From Paludibacteraceae bacterium (GTDB taxonomy: Bacteria > Bacteroidota > Bacteroidia > Bacteroidales > Paludibacteraceae): a DNA stretch of 64,000 nucleotides. Position numbers and translations under genes: made by a program. Shown here in pieces: positions 17,342 through 29,400 of the stretch. The notes beneath the pieces were generated by a model, which saw nothing but the letters and a program-made list of their open reading frames with translations, had not been told where the DNA came from and ran no database searches. Numbering within the stretch: the stretch's first letter is position 1; every line of letters begins with the position of its first letter. The stretch spans positions 1 to 64,000 of the forward strand of contig JAKSLA010000007.1 in assembly GCA_024401455.1 (NCBI GenBank), given 5' to 3'.

Positions 17342-20300
17342 CTATTTCATATAAACAACCTCTATCGAACCTTGGAAAGATCGGGTGTTCAACTGAACAT
17401 CATAGAAATAGACTCCAGGATCGACACGGCCTCCCGGTGTAGTACCATCCCATCCATCATTTCCATCAAAAACTCTCTGTCCGTAACGGTCGAAGATTGT
17501 CACCTTTCTACCCTTCATAAAGTAGTCATTTAGACCATCCTTATTAAACGGAGTGAATGCCGTCGGCAACTTATCCATAACATTCAATCGGTAAACATTT
17601 GAAGGCATTGCAGGACAAACGCCATCACCAATTAAGACATAATACAAAGAAGAATCTTCAGCCGCAAAACTAAGTTCATTCTTTCTATCAACATCATCCA
17701 TATAAACAATGACATCTTCCTCGTCTGTTGACAAACTATCAATCCTTTCACCATACTTATCGTATGCATTAGGACGAACACCGTCATATTTACCGTTTAC
17801 TTCCATCCAAATATAGAATGAAGGGTTGTAAGGTGTGCTTACCTTAAATGTAACCTCGTCGCCAACCCAGATTGAATTTGACGGCAATTCCGAAAGTGGA
17901 GCAAGGAATATGCTATCAGACGAATATCTTCTATTAATAATAAAGACAATACTATCTTTAGAATGAAGTTCATCCTTTCTCCACAACTCCAAATCGCGTT
18001 CAGAACCGACCAACATCAAAGAGTCATGTTTGGTCTTTGGCGTTGAATCTGCACAATATGTAAAGTAACTATCATAAGTAGTTGTGCGTCCACACTCATT
18101 TTCTGCGAAGTAATACATTGTTTGCGGTTTACCGACATAAGGGAGAGGCGTTCCCTCCTCATAATCCACTCCATTGATTACCCAACCCGTCTTAGTGATA
18201 TCCAATCCCATTGCATCGAGACAAACATCATGATCAAAGTACAAATCATCAACATCCAACGTGTCGTTTTCACAATGATAGAACGTATCACAAAGCATTG
18301 CCAAGCGAGGGCGCTCGTTAATCGTCAAATATGCAGAAGCCGTATCCTTACATTGTGTAATCGTATCCTCAACCACGAAATAATAAAGTCCCGTTTGAGC
18401 CTTCTTCCTAAGATTAACTCTCGACTTATAAATTGAGTCACGCACTGCATTATCAGGGTGAGCGAATTTATGAGCATACGTTCTTGGGTTATTACTATAA
18501 ACCAAAGTTTGCTCAGAGATAGACTCCTTATAACAATCATACCTGAAGACGCTTGGCGCTGTTTGGAATTCGTCAGATGACTCATCATCATAGTGAACCT
18601 TACCTACGGCAAAACGAACTTCTTGTGACATCAAGTTGACAGATGAAGTATCTGAACCACACAACACCAACGACGTTGCTTCCAAGCTTACGATGTTCTC
18701 TACCTTATCCACAAAGACAACCAATTTCACCGAATCTTTGTTACCACACAAATCGGCAGCATAAATGTGGACAGTAGTCGTCTCTTTCAACTTTACTCCT
18801 GCACTTGGCACCTGCCATATACGGATGTCATCAGGCTCCGTACATCCATCCGTAACATGGTCTTTCAACAAATCTGTCAAGATAGGCATTTCCATCTCAC
18901 AGTTTTTAACGTTGTTAGCCAAGACCGTATCGCGCCAATTATCAGGCAAAGTGAACTTAGGTGCAGTCGTATCAACAATCATTACCACCTGAACCAAAGG
19001 AGCACTTACATTACCACAACTGTCGATAGCCTTCCAAGTTCTCCAAATCTTATAGCTGTTATAGTCACAAGATCTTGGATCAGAAGATCTATTATTGGTT
19101 TCGCTATAATCAATCTTAATCTTATCGACAGCAGTACAGTTATCTGTAACTGAAATTTCAATCAAATCAGGAGAAGGAATCTCTTGATCACAAGCCACCG
19201 TCAACGTATCCAAAGTCGTTGAAATAACAGGAGCAGTAACATCATGGATAATGAACTCCTGATCACAAGTTATCAAAGAATCACGCACATCTTCGACAAA
19301 ATATGTACGAATCAAATGGTAATCACATGGTGCAGAGCCTTGCTCTCTCTCCTTGTATCCAAACGAACCTGGCTTGTATTTTTGAATCTCAGAAATAGAT
19401 CCGCCTGCTGCTTGGAACTCCTCGAACGTCTGGTAAGGTGTAGGAATCTCACCATAGCACTCATATGTCGTATTAGTCAATTCAGGACAAATCAATACTG
19501 GAGGAACCATATCTTGGATGTCCACAACTTGCGTACATACCTTTTGGTCGCCAAACACATAGTCGAACGTCCAATATACTTTAGTTAATCCGATTTGATA
19601 ATCATCTGTCATCGACAAATTATCAGAACGAGAGAATGAAAGCGTTGCCGCGTTGCAAGTATCGATTTCAATCTGAGGCTCCTTCAAACCTGCCAAACGT
19701 ACCTCATCGGCCGTTGCATAGAACTTCTCCAACAAATTAACCGTAATGGTATCAGCAAGGACGGAGCAATCGAACAATTCTGTCTTCACAATCAACGTCT
19801 TTTCACATGAGTCCTTCATAACACCCAACTTGTCAACAAATATCCAACGGATATCCGTTCTTCCAAGAGGGAAATCTTGCGAATCCCATGCAATAGGCAT
19901 ACCGTTTGCATCCACCACCAACTCTCCATTAAACCTTCTCTCTACGCGTGGGATGACATACTCTTCATCACACATATCGTATGCCGTTGGGAATTTCATG
20001 TGAGCCTCCAATTCTGAAGCAGGCAAACTACACTCTCCCTTCGGCAAGGTTACAATCTTCATCTTGTCTATATCGCAATCAGACAACACCAAATCCACTG
20101 AATCGGCTACTGTCAAAGCCATATTACAAGAATCTTGAAGGCCAGCCTTGTCTGTATAGATCCAAACGAAATCGTGTGTACCTACCGGATAGCGAGCAGA
20201 CAACAACTCATCATCCGTGTAAACAATAACGGAACCGTCCTTTTGCTTAACACGAGCGATAACCTTTGGATACAATATTCCGTCACAAGGGTCATCTACG

Positions 20301-23300
20301 GTTGGATTCTCCAATCCCAAAGCATTATAATCAACAGAACACTCTACTGTAGCATAGACTGTCTTTGTTGGGTCTTGACAATTGTGAGGTGTTGGAGGAG
20401 TAACATCCTTAACCTCCAAGCTTTGGTAACAAACTTTAGTGTTACCTTCATTATCTGTAAACACCCATGAAATCAAATATACAGTATCCTTCTTGAAGAA
20501 CTCAGGCAAATCAATATAAGACGAATCGGCCAAAGTCATCATCGGCACACCAATAATCTTACCATCACAGTTGTCCGTTCCCTCACGAGTACCCAAATTC
20601 TTACGAACATACTCTTCAGAAGCGGCACATGAATCAGCATCCAATTCAATAACAATAGGATCCAAGTCGCCACAGTCTGGAACAAATGGCGGAATTGTAT
20701 CTATCACTGTCACCAATTGTTCACATTGCGCTATATTCTGTGCTGCATCCTCAAATGTCCAAATAATCAAGGTCTCTCCCTTAGGATATGGATCTGTATA
20801 AAGATTTTTACCATCAGGAGCCCATGCACCATTTATCATTATATGACGGACACCGACAGCCTTAATTGAATCTCCGGTTGGAGAACAAGGGTCATCCTTT
20901 GCTCTCGGAGTTGACTTGTCTGTAACAACCGAGTCAGCAGGAGCCTCACAGTTCTCATTAGCATATGCAGTTATTGGCTTCAATGATTTACAATCAAAGA
21001 ACGGAGGCAATGTATCAAGAACTGTAATTGTCTGAACACATTCGCTTGAATTATTTGACTCATCCGTTACTATCCAAGTGATAGTTGTCTTTCCCAATGG
21101 GTAAGCAGCCTCAAGAGTCGGCACATTAGCACCTTCAAATTTACGGACCCATTCGATTTTAATATGACTTGGATCAGAGCAATTGTCTGAAACATTCAAC
21201 GAATCGACATTAGGAATTCGGAGGGCAACCTTTTCTGAAGGCACGACACAAGTAGTATCGCAATAGAAGAACGACTCCTCACCCCACTTTCCACAATTCT
21301 TTGTTGGTGGGATGGTATCCAAGACCGTGAATTTAGTCACACAACTATCCAAGACACCTTTACCATTATCAAAATACCATACCACAATATGACGGCCTTT
21401 GCCAAACGGATCGGTCACACAAGCAGGCAATTCCGTAAAGTTGTTCACTTTCAACTTCATCGTCTCAATCTCGTCTTTCTTACAGATTGACTTATCCGGA
21501 TTTCTATGGTGAACCTCCTTAACCGGAACATTGTCATTTTCAGCAAATACATTCTCACAATCAGAGACTACGGTCGAATCCTTAATGGATTTCCAATTCT
21601 CATCCAAGAAACTGTAACGACGGACCATATAAGGATAACCCAACGTATCATATGTCTTTGACAACTCTGCACTCATGCCCAAAGAGTTGTAGTCATAAGA
21701 AGAACCACCTGAACAATTATCATATATGTATTTTACCTCTTTAAAGTAAGGAATGGTAGCCGTAGGGACTTGGTTCAATGTAATGTTCCACTTTACCAAA
21801 CAATCATCATCAACATAAAGCGTCGTATCCTTAGGACAGTCATTTGGCTCTGGCGCATCCTTAGAAGCGACAATCACCTTTTGACCACATATCAAAGTAT
21901 CTTTCTTGCCTCTTACGGTATCATTATCCGTAACAAAACGATACGTAATCTCAGTCAAACCAACTGGGAACTTATGTTTCAAGAAATCGGCATCGGACAC
22001 CAACGAATCTACAGCCACCGCAATCACATCTCCGTTATCGTCGATACACTCACCCGTAATCAAGATATCCAACTTCACCTCGCCACAATATGAAGCATTA
22101 GGAGTTGGCACTTTCAAGACATCAGCCAACATATACTTCGTATCTGGATTAGGCGTTTTTTGCGCCATAGCGGATGCATAATGATATTGCAAACCGGCCT
22201 TGCTTTCATTGACTGACGTACGAATATCTTCCAACGACTCACATTTAAACACATCGCCCTCGTTAACTACCGTTACGCTGCTATGACAGTAGGATGCCAA
22301 CCCAGAAGGATCTTCGTACTTCCATAATATATATGTCACACCTTTCTTATACGGTGCATTCAAATCAACCGAAGTTGAATACTTGGAAGGATCGAGTCCA
22401 GGATCCTCTTCTGGATTCACTTCTGAACGACCAGCATACTTACCTTCTATGATAATAACGGTATCAGTGAATGTCAAATCTCTCAAAGGCTTTGGCTCCA
22501 AATTTGGAAGTTGAGGATGAGTACCAGGTTTAGCCTCACAACCATCCTCCTTAGTGATAGATACATGATAACTATCTATCTCGTCACAATTAATGCGTGG
22601 ACGTGTGGTATCAACAACCGTCAAATCTATCTGACATGTCGCATGTTTGCCACAACCATCAACCAAATCATATTTTACCGTACCCTTACCTGCAAACAAA
22701 TTAAACTTCAAGTTCTCTTTGTCTGAAATTTGAGCATTGTGCAATACAAATGTTGAGTCCAAATTATGAATTGGCTCCGCGCCCCTATAAGAGATAACCA
22801 CATTCAACGCTGGGTCATCGTCACAACTTGTAGCATACTCCGGAATTGGAAGATAAATTAGCGTATCCAATTGAGAAGAGCGTAACTCGTACGTGTTAGG
22901 CGAAGATAATTTGTCACAATTGATTGTCGGGTCATCCGTTGATTGAACATAGAACGTATCCTTTATTTCCGACTTACATACATTATTCACGACTTCTAAT
23001 GCCACAGGGAAATTAGCATTGGTTGAATTACACAAAGCACCCTTGTTGTAGCCATTCAAGTGGATTACGCCGTTTGCATCCATTGTCGCTCCCGTGAAGT
23101 TCCATACATAACCAGCAATATCTTCCTTGTTTTGAAGTATAATCGTATCTGAAGATGTAGCCGCACAAATGGAGTCTTCTCCTCGGCGAGTCACAAAGTT
23201 GAGACGAGATACATTTGGTTTGTCATACACCCAAAGAGTTATCGTATCTGCACCCGAAGGTTTGGCTGCAACTGTATTGCCATTTATATTATGTACACCC

Positions 23301-24946
23301 AAAATCAGACGATAAGGTTGATCTGGAGTAAACTTATCACTGGTCAAAGGGTTTTCATTCACCCTAACGGTTGCTTTCTGTCCATTCTCTGATTCAATAA
23401 CCTCTATATTGGTAGGCGTTGTAACAGGAACAGAAGGCTCTATCTTCCATTTGAAAATATAATCTTTTCCATACCCACCCAACCAATCAACAATAGAAGG
23501 ATCTCGAGGAGAATAGGTTTGCTCATAAGGAAACTCCGTAATACAAACATTCTTATTTCCATCAATTCCAGGACCTACGACTTTACAGTCGCGACCCACC
23601 AATGAGAAATAGACCGGATCACTACCACCGTTAGACACCGTATAATAGAAAGCGCCTGCCTCCTTCATCACAATATCTGCTTGGGAAGGTTTTCCGAATT
23701 GGTCATAACGATAAGTAACCTCATTTTCAGTCCAAGGAACCACCGTCGTATAAGTATTATCCGAGTAACGCTGCCACAAATAATTCGCAGAACGAGGGAA
23801 ACCTGCAGCATTGACAGTAATAGCATCACCGATACATGCAGAACGAGGCGTCACACATACAGATTGTGCCTCCGCACTGATGTAGTCAATGGCAATTGTA
23901 ATACAATTATTAAACTGCTCAAAATACGTATTAAATGTGTATTCGCCAGAGTGGCTTGAAGGCAAGAAACCAAAATACACGACTTCAAAACGGAGCACTC
24001 GGGATGTATCCACATAAGGTCTTATGTCGTCCCACAATTTATAACGAGCCACGTCAGGCGAATTATAAACCGTTCTTTCGGCAATCAACTTATTGTTCTT
24101 ATCATCATACACACGAATATCCATCGTATCCTTAGTGGCTTGTCCGTGTCCAGTTCTTGCCATGATACTCATATTAGGATCATAATGGCAGCCCGGCTTT
24201 GGAAGTCCATGCTCATCATACTCAGTCTCAGGAAGAATCATATAATAACGCATTGTAAATCGATAATAACTATCGACAAACAATGCTCTCGGGAACCTGA
24301 TGTTAAACAAAGAGGCATTGGCACCTTCCACCACATAAAAACTATTGTTAGGATTAACGCCCAAAGAATCATCTATGTACAAGTCCACACCAAGATCCTT
24401 CTGATTTTTAATGGAACTGTTTATTCCGTTATCACCAGAAAAGCGAATACCTTGCTCGGAGAAAAACTCTTCCAAATTTGACGGTGGTTCTTGAGACCAA
24501 TCAATCGCTCCATCACCCGTCTTATTAAAATCCGTACCTCCATAATATTCACCAGTGGTTGTTTGGTGACAAATTTTAGAAGCACAGTTTTCCGCCCTAT
24601 TAACGGTCACCACGTCACTGACTACTATTGGTTCGCCTTCAGAAACACATTCCACTTTCAGTGAAACATCATTATCCGGCATATCCCAAGCAAAAGTATT
24701 GGTACCATAAACGCCAGAAAGCTTCCACGTCTCACCTTCTAACAGATACCACCTATAAGTCGGATTTACTAAATTCTTTGACGCCACTGCCGAAAACGAC
24801 AACGGATCGCCAGGGCACGCATCCATCTGCGTAGCATTGATTGAGAGCGTATAACTCTGCGCTAATATATCCACTTGGAAAAACGACAAAAGAGCAAAAG
24901 CCACAATCAGTTTTGCCCAATGTTTTTTATTATCCAATGTTTTCAT
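17342..24946 (-). CDS. Giant T9SS type-B surface protein with HYR-like domain array, 2534 aa
   Basis: The signal peptide MKTLDNKKHWAKLIVAFALL... ends in ILAQ. An Ig-like domain and a lectin- or jellyroll-like segment follow. Next come about a dozen HYR-like modules of roughly 90-130 residues, each opening with a DTxPPxxxC-type linker (VLDTIPPTKNC, VIDTIPPFVPDC, VKDVTPPTPHNC, IHDVTAPV, IVDTTAP) and closing with a W/Y-rich strand such as TITWIVTDESNN. The C-terminal CHU_C domain (TAFTPFNKDGLNDYF, IFDRYGQRVFDGNDGWDG, DPGVYFYDVQL) is a type-B T9SS sorting signal. Paired Cys in most modules suggest disulphides. It is likely a long adhesive filament or stalk on the cell surface. It lies downstream of a PorP/SprF gene and a second type-B cargo, but a 505-base gap precedes it, so it probably has its own promoter. 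Confidence 0.9.
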   Translation of the reverse strand: MKTLDNKKHWAKLIVAFALLSFFQVDILAQSYTLSINATQMDACPGDPLSFSAVASKNLVNPTYRWYLLEGETWKLSGVYGTNTFAWDMPDNDVSLKVECVSEGEPIVVSDVVTVNRAENCASKICHQTTTGEYYGGTDFNKTGDGAIDWSQEPPSNLEEFFSEQGIRFSGDNGINSSIKNQKDLGVDLYIDDSLGVNPNNSFYVVEGANASLFNIRFPRALFVDSYYRFTMRYYMILPETEYDEHGLPKPGCHYDPNMSIMARTGHGQATKDTMDIRVYDDKNNKLIAERTVYNSPDVARYKLWDDIRPYVDTSRVLRFEVVYFGFLPSSHSGEYTFNTYFEQFNNCITIAIDYISAEAQSVCVTPRSACIGDAITVNAAGFPRSANYLWQRYSDNTYTTVVPWTENEVTYRYDQFGKPSQADIVMKEAGAFYYTVSNGGSDPVYFSLVGRDCKVVGPGIDGNKNVCITEFPYEQTYSPRDPSIVDWLGGYGKDYIFKWKIEPSVPVTTPTNIEVIESENGQKATVRVNENPLTSDKFTPDQPYRLILGVHNINGNTVAAKPSGADTITLWVYDKPNVSRLNFVTRRGEDSICAATSSDTIILQNKEDIAGYVWNFTGATMDANGVIHLNGYNKGALCNSTNANFPVALEVVNNVCKSEIKDTFYVQSTDDPTINCDKLSSPNTYELRSSQLDTLIYLPIPEYATSCDDDPALNVVISYRGAEPIHNLDSTFVLHNAQISDKENLKFNLFAGKGTVKYDLVDGCGKHATCQIDLTVVDTTRPRINCDEIDSYHVSITKEDGCEAKPGTHPQLPNLEPKPLRDLTFTDTVIIIEGKYAGRSEVNPEEDPGLDPSKYSTSVDLNAPYKKGVTYILWKYEDPSGLASYCHSSVTVVNEGDVFKCESLEDIRTSVNESKAGLQYHYASAMAQKTPNPDTKYMLADVLKVPTPNASYCGEVKLDILITGECIDDNGDVIAVAVDSLVSDADFLKHKFPVGLTEITYRFVTDNDTVRGKKDTLICGQKVIVASKDAPEPNDCPKDTTLYVDDDCLVKWNITLNQVPTATIPYFKEVKYIYDNCSGGSSYDYNSLGMSAELSKTYDTLGYPYMVRRYSFLDENWKSIKDSTVVSDCENVFAENDNVPVKEVHHRNPDKSICKKDEIETMKLKVNNFTELPACVTDPFGKGRHIVVWYFDNGKGVLDSCVTKFTVLDTIPPTKNCGKWGEESFFYCDTTCVVPSEKVALRIPNVDSLNVSDNCSDPSHIKIEWVRKFEGANVPTLEAAYPLGKTTITWIVTDESNNSSECVQTITVLDTLPPFFDCKSLKPITAYANENCEAPADSVVTDKSTPRAKDDPCSPTGDSIKAVGVRHIMINGAWAPDGKNLYTDPYPKGETLIIWTFEDAAQNIAQCEQLVTVIDTIPPFVPDCGDLDPIVIELDADSCAASEEYVRKNLGTREGTDNCDGKIIGVPMMTLADSSYIDLPEFFKKDTVYLISWVFTDNEGNTKVCYQSLEVKDVTPPTPHNCQDPTKTVYATVECSVDYNALGLENPTVDDPCDGILYPKVIARVKQKDGSVIVYTDDELLSARYPVGTHDFVWIYTDKAGLQDSCNMALTVADSVDLVLSDCDIDKMKIVTLPKGECSLPASELEAHMKFPTAYDMCDEEYVIPRVERRFNGELVVDANGMPIAWDSQDFPLGRTDIRWIFVDKLGVMKDSCEKTLIVKTELFDCSVLADTITVNLLEKFYATADEVRLAGLKEPQIEIDTCNAATLSFSRSDNLSMTDDYQIGLTKVYWTFDYVFGDQKVCTQVVDIQDMVPPVLICPELTNTTYECYGEIPTPYQTFEEFQAAGGSISEIQKYKPGSFGYKEREQGSAPCDYHLIRTYFVEDVRDSLITCDQEFIIHDVTAPVISTTLDTLTVACDQEIPSPDLIEISVTDNCTAVDKIKIDYSETNNRSSDPRSCDYNSYKIWRTWKAIDSCGNVSAPLVQVVMIVDTTAPKFTLPDNWRDTVLANNVKNCEMEMPILTDLLKDHVTDGCTEPDDIRIWQVPSAGVKLKETTTVHIYAADLCGNKDSVKLVVFVDKVENIVSLEATSLVLCGSDTSSVNLMSQEVRFAVGKVHYDDESSDEFQTAPSVFRYDCYKESISEQTLVYSNNPRTYAHKFAHPDNAVRDSIYKSRVNLRKKAQTGLYYFVVEDTITQCKDTASAYLTINERPRLAMLCDTFYHCENDTLDVDDLYFDHDVCLDAMGLDITKTGWVINGVDYEEGTPLPYVGKPQTMYYFAENECGRTTTYDSYFTYCADSTPKTKHDSLMLVGSERDLELWRKDELHSKDSIVFIINRRYSSDSIFLAPLSELPSNSIWVGDEVTFKVSTPYNPSFYIWMEVNGKYDGVRPNAYDKYGERIDSLSTDEEDVIVYMDDVDRKNELSFAAEDSSLYYVLIGDGVCPAMPSNVYRLNVMDKLPTAFTPFNKDGLNDYFMKGRKVTIFDRYGQRVFDGNDGWDGTTPGGRVDPGVYFYDVQLNTRSFQGSIEVVYMK

Positions 24947-25451
24947 ATGTATAACAATTAACTATTTTTCTTACTCATCAATAGATGTATATTCAAAACG
25001 CTTATAAAGAAACCACTCATAGGATTTTAGCACACCAGACTCAGCATGACCATAAACTATCTTCTTTCTCATGGCATAAAAAAATAGGACTACCACAATT
25101 TCTCTGACAAAGGAAACATTTTATCAATTTAAATTCTCAAAAAAAACAACGAATAGATAAAAAAACATTTCCCATTCAGCGATCTTTTTGGTATAGTTAT
25201 TGCACATACAACAAAAACTTCTTCCATTAAACGCCAATCCGCCACAAAATCAACCCCACTACGAAGATAAAAAGTTATTTCTTTAAGTACTATCTTTACG
25301 GCCACAAATTTACAATAATATTTTTAGTTTAAAACACTTCATTTGTTTTTCTTACATTAAGAATGGTTCAACACACACCATAAAAACATATTTTAACATT
25401 TCAACATCAACTGACATCTATATATCTAACATTTTAATCAACAACCTGTCT
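24947..25451. other. 505-base gap upstream of the giant adhesin
   Basis: No ORF, RNA gene or convincing hairpin is seen. It is very AT-rich. The minus strand has a TAAATTTG at 25312-25305 that fits TAnnTTTG, but it lies about 360 bases from the adhesin start and has no -33 partner. A long leader or an unrecognised promoter is likely here. Confidence 0.4.
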
Positions 25452-26429
25452 TTACCAATAAGTCACCGGACAAGGGTATTTCTCTGTTTTCTTATACACA
25501 TATATGAAATTAATCTCATGAGACCAAGAGCCGTTTTTCTTTGACGAGGTAAACAAATCATATACATAATAGACCTGCAAGCCTTTAAAATGACCTCCTA
25601 ACATAAATGCGATAATATTCACTTCATCCAAGTTGTTCTTATCAGAGACACCTAAAATCAACGGATCCCAGGCCACACCCACGCCTGCATTGAGTTGCTG
25701 ATAGACATCTTGATTTTGATAACTTACATTAGAAAAGAAGTAGTTATCCGACAAATCTGCCCTACCCCACAATCCATTACTATATTGCAAATCCTGGAAA
25801 AAACTAAGATGCCCGACAAATTTTCTCCGGAGTATGTTCTCCTCCAATTCGACAAAACCATTGCTTGGCTCGGCTATATGATAAACAGAGGCTCCGACCG
25901 TCAACCTATTCTGAATGACATAGGCTGCTCCTGCAGAGAAATCAAAAAATGCACGTGAGTCATTATCGAAATTCTCCAATGTCTCCAACGTCGGTTTTCT
26001 TGTATTTCTGTCATACTGGTCACCATACTTGATTCGATCCCAACCAAATTGATTGATGAAGACGGTAGCCTGCAATCCCAAGCGCAAAAACATCTCGTCC
26101 TGCAATTTCATCGTATGCGCATAGGCCAACGACAACTCGTTCACGCTATAGACACTGCTTGCCATATTATCATAAGCATAGGCGAAACCGACGGAACACA
26201 TCTGCTTATAGAAATTCTGGTCATAAGAGGCTCTGAATGTATGATAGTTATTGCCCAACGCCATCCACTGTTGACGATAGTTCAACCCTACACGAATGGC
26301 ATTTGCATTTCCAGCCAAAGCCGGGTTCAGACTAAAAGGAGTAAGATTATGATTGACCATGGAGAAATCTTGGGCCAACAACGTTCCCCCAAACAAACTC
26401 ACTATCAAAAGAAACAACCACTTTTTCAT
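25452..26429 (-). CDS. PorP/SprF family T9SS outer-membrane protein (second copy)
   Basis: 325 aa. The signal peptide MKKWLFLLIVSLFGGTLLA is followed by QDFSMVNHNLTPFSLNPALAGN, the NPAxxG N-terminal signature of the family. A beta-barrel with repeated aromatic strands ends in INFIYVYKKTEKYP. It starts 16 bases after the stop of the 1515-aa cargo gene, so it is co-transcribed with it and probably helps export or anchor it. The 2534-aa cargo lies next downstream. Compared with the copy at 11510 it is diverged, not a recent duplicate. Confidence 0.85.
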   Translation of the reverse strand: MKKWLFLLIVSLFGGTLLAQDFSMVNHNLTPFSLNPALAGNANAIRVGLNYRQQWMALGNNYHTFRASYDQNFYKQMCSVGFAYAYDNMASSVYSVNELSLAYAHTMKLQDEMFLRLGLQATVFINQFGWDRIKYGDQYDRNTRKPTLETLENFDNDSRAFFDFSAGAAYVIQNRLTVGASVYHIAEPSNGFVELEENILRRKFVGHLSFFQDLQYSNGLWGRADLSDNYFFSNVSYQNQDVYQQLNAGVGVAWDPLILGVSDKNNLDEVNIIAFMLGGHFKGLQVYYVYDLFTSSKKNGSWSHEINFIYVYKKTEKYPCPVTYW

Positions 26430-26445
26430 ATTGCCTTATCTGTTT

Positions 26446-29400
26446 TTAGCGAATTAGTGTTACAAATCCTTTTCTCTCGCCATCTTTATTGATGCCCATA
26501 TAATGGCTCTTGTAATTTGCCACCCAGCCGTAAACACCCCACGGACATGGCTCTCCATTAAGTGTTCCATCCCATTCATCATTGATGCTGTTTCCAGTAA
26601 AGACAATCTCGCCCATACGATTATAAATGATGTAATGGAACTCATCCATATATTCTCCACCAAAGAATTTAAACGTGTCATTCAACTCGTCTCCATTCGG
26701 AGTGAAACCTTCTGCACCCCAAAAATCCATCCAAGTATAGACAGACGCTCTACCTTCATATTCACAACCGAATTTATCAACCGCATACACTTTCACCTCA
26801 AAGGAGTCGGCCTTAGTAGGATCATAGTAATGCGAGGCACTTACCCCTTTTACATCTTCCGACCCGTCACCTGGTTCCCAAGTCCAAACGCCATCCTTAG
26901 GAGAGACTCCGACAAAACGGACATTCGAACTTCCCACTTCTATAAAGTTAGGTGCCACAGAAAAATCAATCTCCTGACGAGGCATCAGTTCTAATTCACG
27001 CTCCGCCGTTCCCACACATCCATACGCATCAATACCCTCTACCTTAACAAGCGTCGGTTCATCAAATGTCGCCGTAATATCAGAAGCGAAACCTGCAGCA
27101 GACACACTCACGTTAAATGGCTCACTGGTCCATTTATACAATTGCGCCCCTGTAGCAGAAAGACGAACCGTATCAGGTCGGTTCAGACAACCCGATTGTA
27201 GCCCCTTCTCTATCGCTATAAATGGAGCAGGGCGAACCATAACGATATGACTCTTGCTCGATGTACACCCGTACTCGTTTGTACCATAAACAGTATATTC
27301 AGAAGTGGAACTTGTCACATGGGAGATGGAGGAAGTCTCATCTCCTGTATTCCACTTATATGTTTCCGCACCAGAGGCATAGATTGTGAAACTATCCCCC
27401 AAGCAAACGGCCGTATCACCCGAAATGAACAATGCAGGAGGAGTCAACACGACAATCTGAATATCAATGGAAGACGGACAATTTCCCACGTCACTTCCTG
27501 TCATTCTTATCACAGTATTCCCTTCGGGTTTAACATTAAAAGAGGCACCTGTTCCTTGATTCACGCCATCGTCCCAAGTGTAAACCAACGCCCCTTGACC
27601 TTGAAGGGTAGTCGCTTCGCCTTGACATACGGTTGTCTTTCCTACGAATGACAAGGTAGGAGGATCGACCAATGTCACTTGGTGTATAGCCGAAGCCCGA
27701 CAGCCATACTTATTCTCTCCAACAACTTCAAAAGTCGTATTGTCCAAAATCACAGGATTGATGATTGAACCATAACTTCCATTTGACCAAATGAAATTAG
27801 GTGTTTCATTGTTTGCATCATAGGCCTCTATCTTAACCACAGATTCAACACAAGCCTTTATATCGCCCTTGGTGTAAATCATAGGACGAGGATTTACTTT
27901 CACAGGCACTGAAATCATTGCCTCGCACCCCATCTCCGAATATCCATAGAGCGTATAACTTGTAGATGCTGCCGGTACAAACGTTATCGTATCCGTTTTC
28001 TCTCCGTTGGCCCATTGGTAATGATGAGCACCATGAGCGATTAATGTCGCCGTACTGTCAGGACAGACTCCCGTAATAGCAGTACCCGAAGCCCACAACG
28101 AAGGGACTGGCAACGTTTTTACCGGAATCAACAATTCAGAAGTACATCCATCAATATTACCGACAACCTTCAACTCTTCATCTGCCGTCAAAATCTCGCT
28201 ATACACTGAGGTTCCATTACCGTTATGCCACTTGTAGGTATTCGCACCAGAAGCGGTAATTGTCAAAATCGAACCCGAGCAAACCGCAACATCTCCCGTA
28301 TAAGAGAGGACGGGCCTCTCCTTCTTAGTGATGGTCCAAGGCACTTCAGCCTCACATCCATTTCCGTCAACGCCTCGCACCGACAACGATTCGTCCTGAT
28401 AGATATTCATTGAAAGCGTAGGGCCATAAGCATTGTTACTCCAAAAGAACTCATTGGCGCCTGTTGCCGTTATGGTTGCCACGTCTCCTTCGCAAGCGAA
28501 TGCGTCGCCCGTCACTTTTATAACCGGAGAATCATTGACTATAACTCGAATCTTATTGGTTCCCACACAACCTGTAGTAGTACCTGTCACTGAATATTCT
28601 GACGTTGTAAATGGTGCAACCACAATCGAATCCTTCTCACTCGAATTGTTCCATTGGTACGACTCTGCACCCCTTGCATACAAGACAACAGAATCGCCCT
28701 TACAAATAGATGAAGAGGCGGCGTCAATCCAAACATACGGAGCACTCAACAGTTTCACACTAAATTCAGCATAGCCTCGACATCCGTTGGAGAAGCCCTC
28801 TACCCAATAAGTGGTATCCTGGGAAGGTATTCTGGTAATGGTTGTCACATCCGACCCATCATACCAATTTATATTAGAACTAACGCCTGAAACGGTTAAT
28901 TTCAAGGCTCGGCCTTCACATATCACAGAATAGCCCAAAATGTTCAACTCAGGCAAAGGTTTCACTTTGACGGTGACAGATTGAGGCAAAGACTTACAAC
29001 CCAACGAATCCACACATGAAACCATATAAGAAGATGTCGTATCAGGCATAACTGTTCTCACTTTACCACTATAAAGATCAGACCAAACGTAAGTAACAGG
29101 TCCATTCGAAGAGACGACATTCGCCTCCAAATCAGTCATTTCTCCCTTACAAATGGGATCAACATTGGCAAGTGAGACCACTGGCAATGGATTCAATCGG
29201 ACAAAGACGCTCTTCGTCGTTGCGCATCCGTTCTTATATAAACCTGTAACCGAATATTCCGTACTATCCTTCAATGGACGAGCGCGCATCACATCCGTTG
29301 TGGCTCCTGTATTCCAAACATATGAGATGTCATTGCCTGTCGTATAAGCGCGCGCGGTCAGTTCCACCGTGTCATTCAAGCAGACGCTTTTGTCGCCCAT

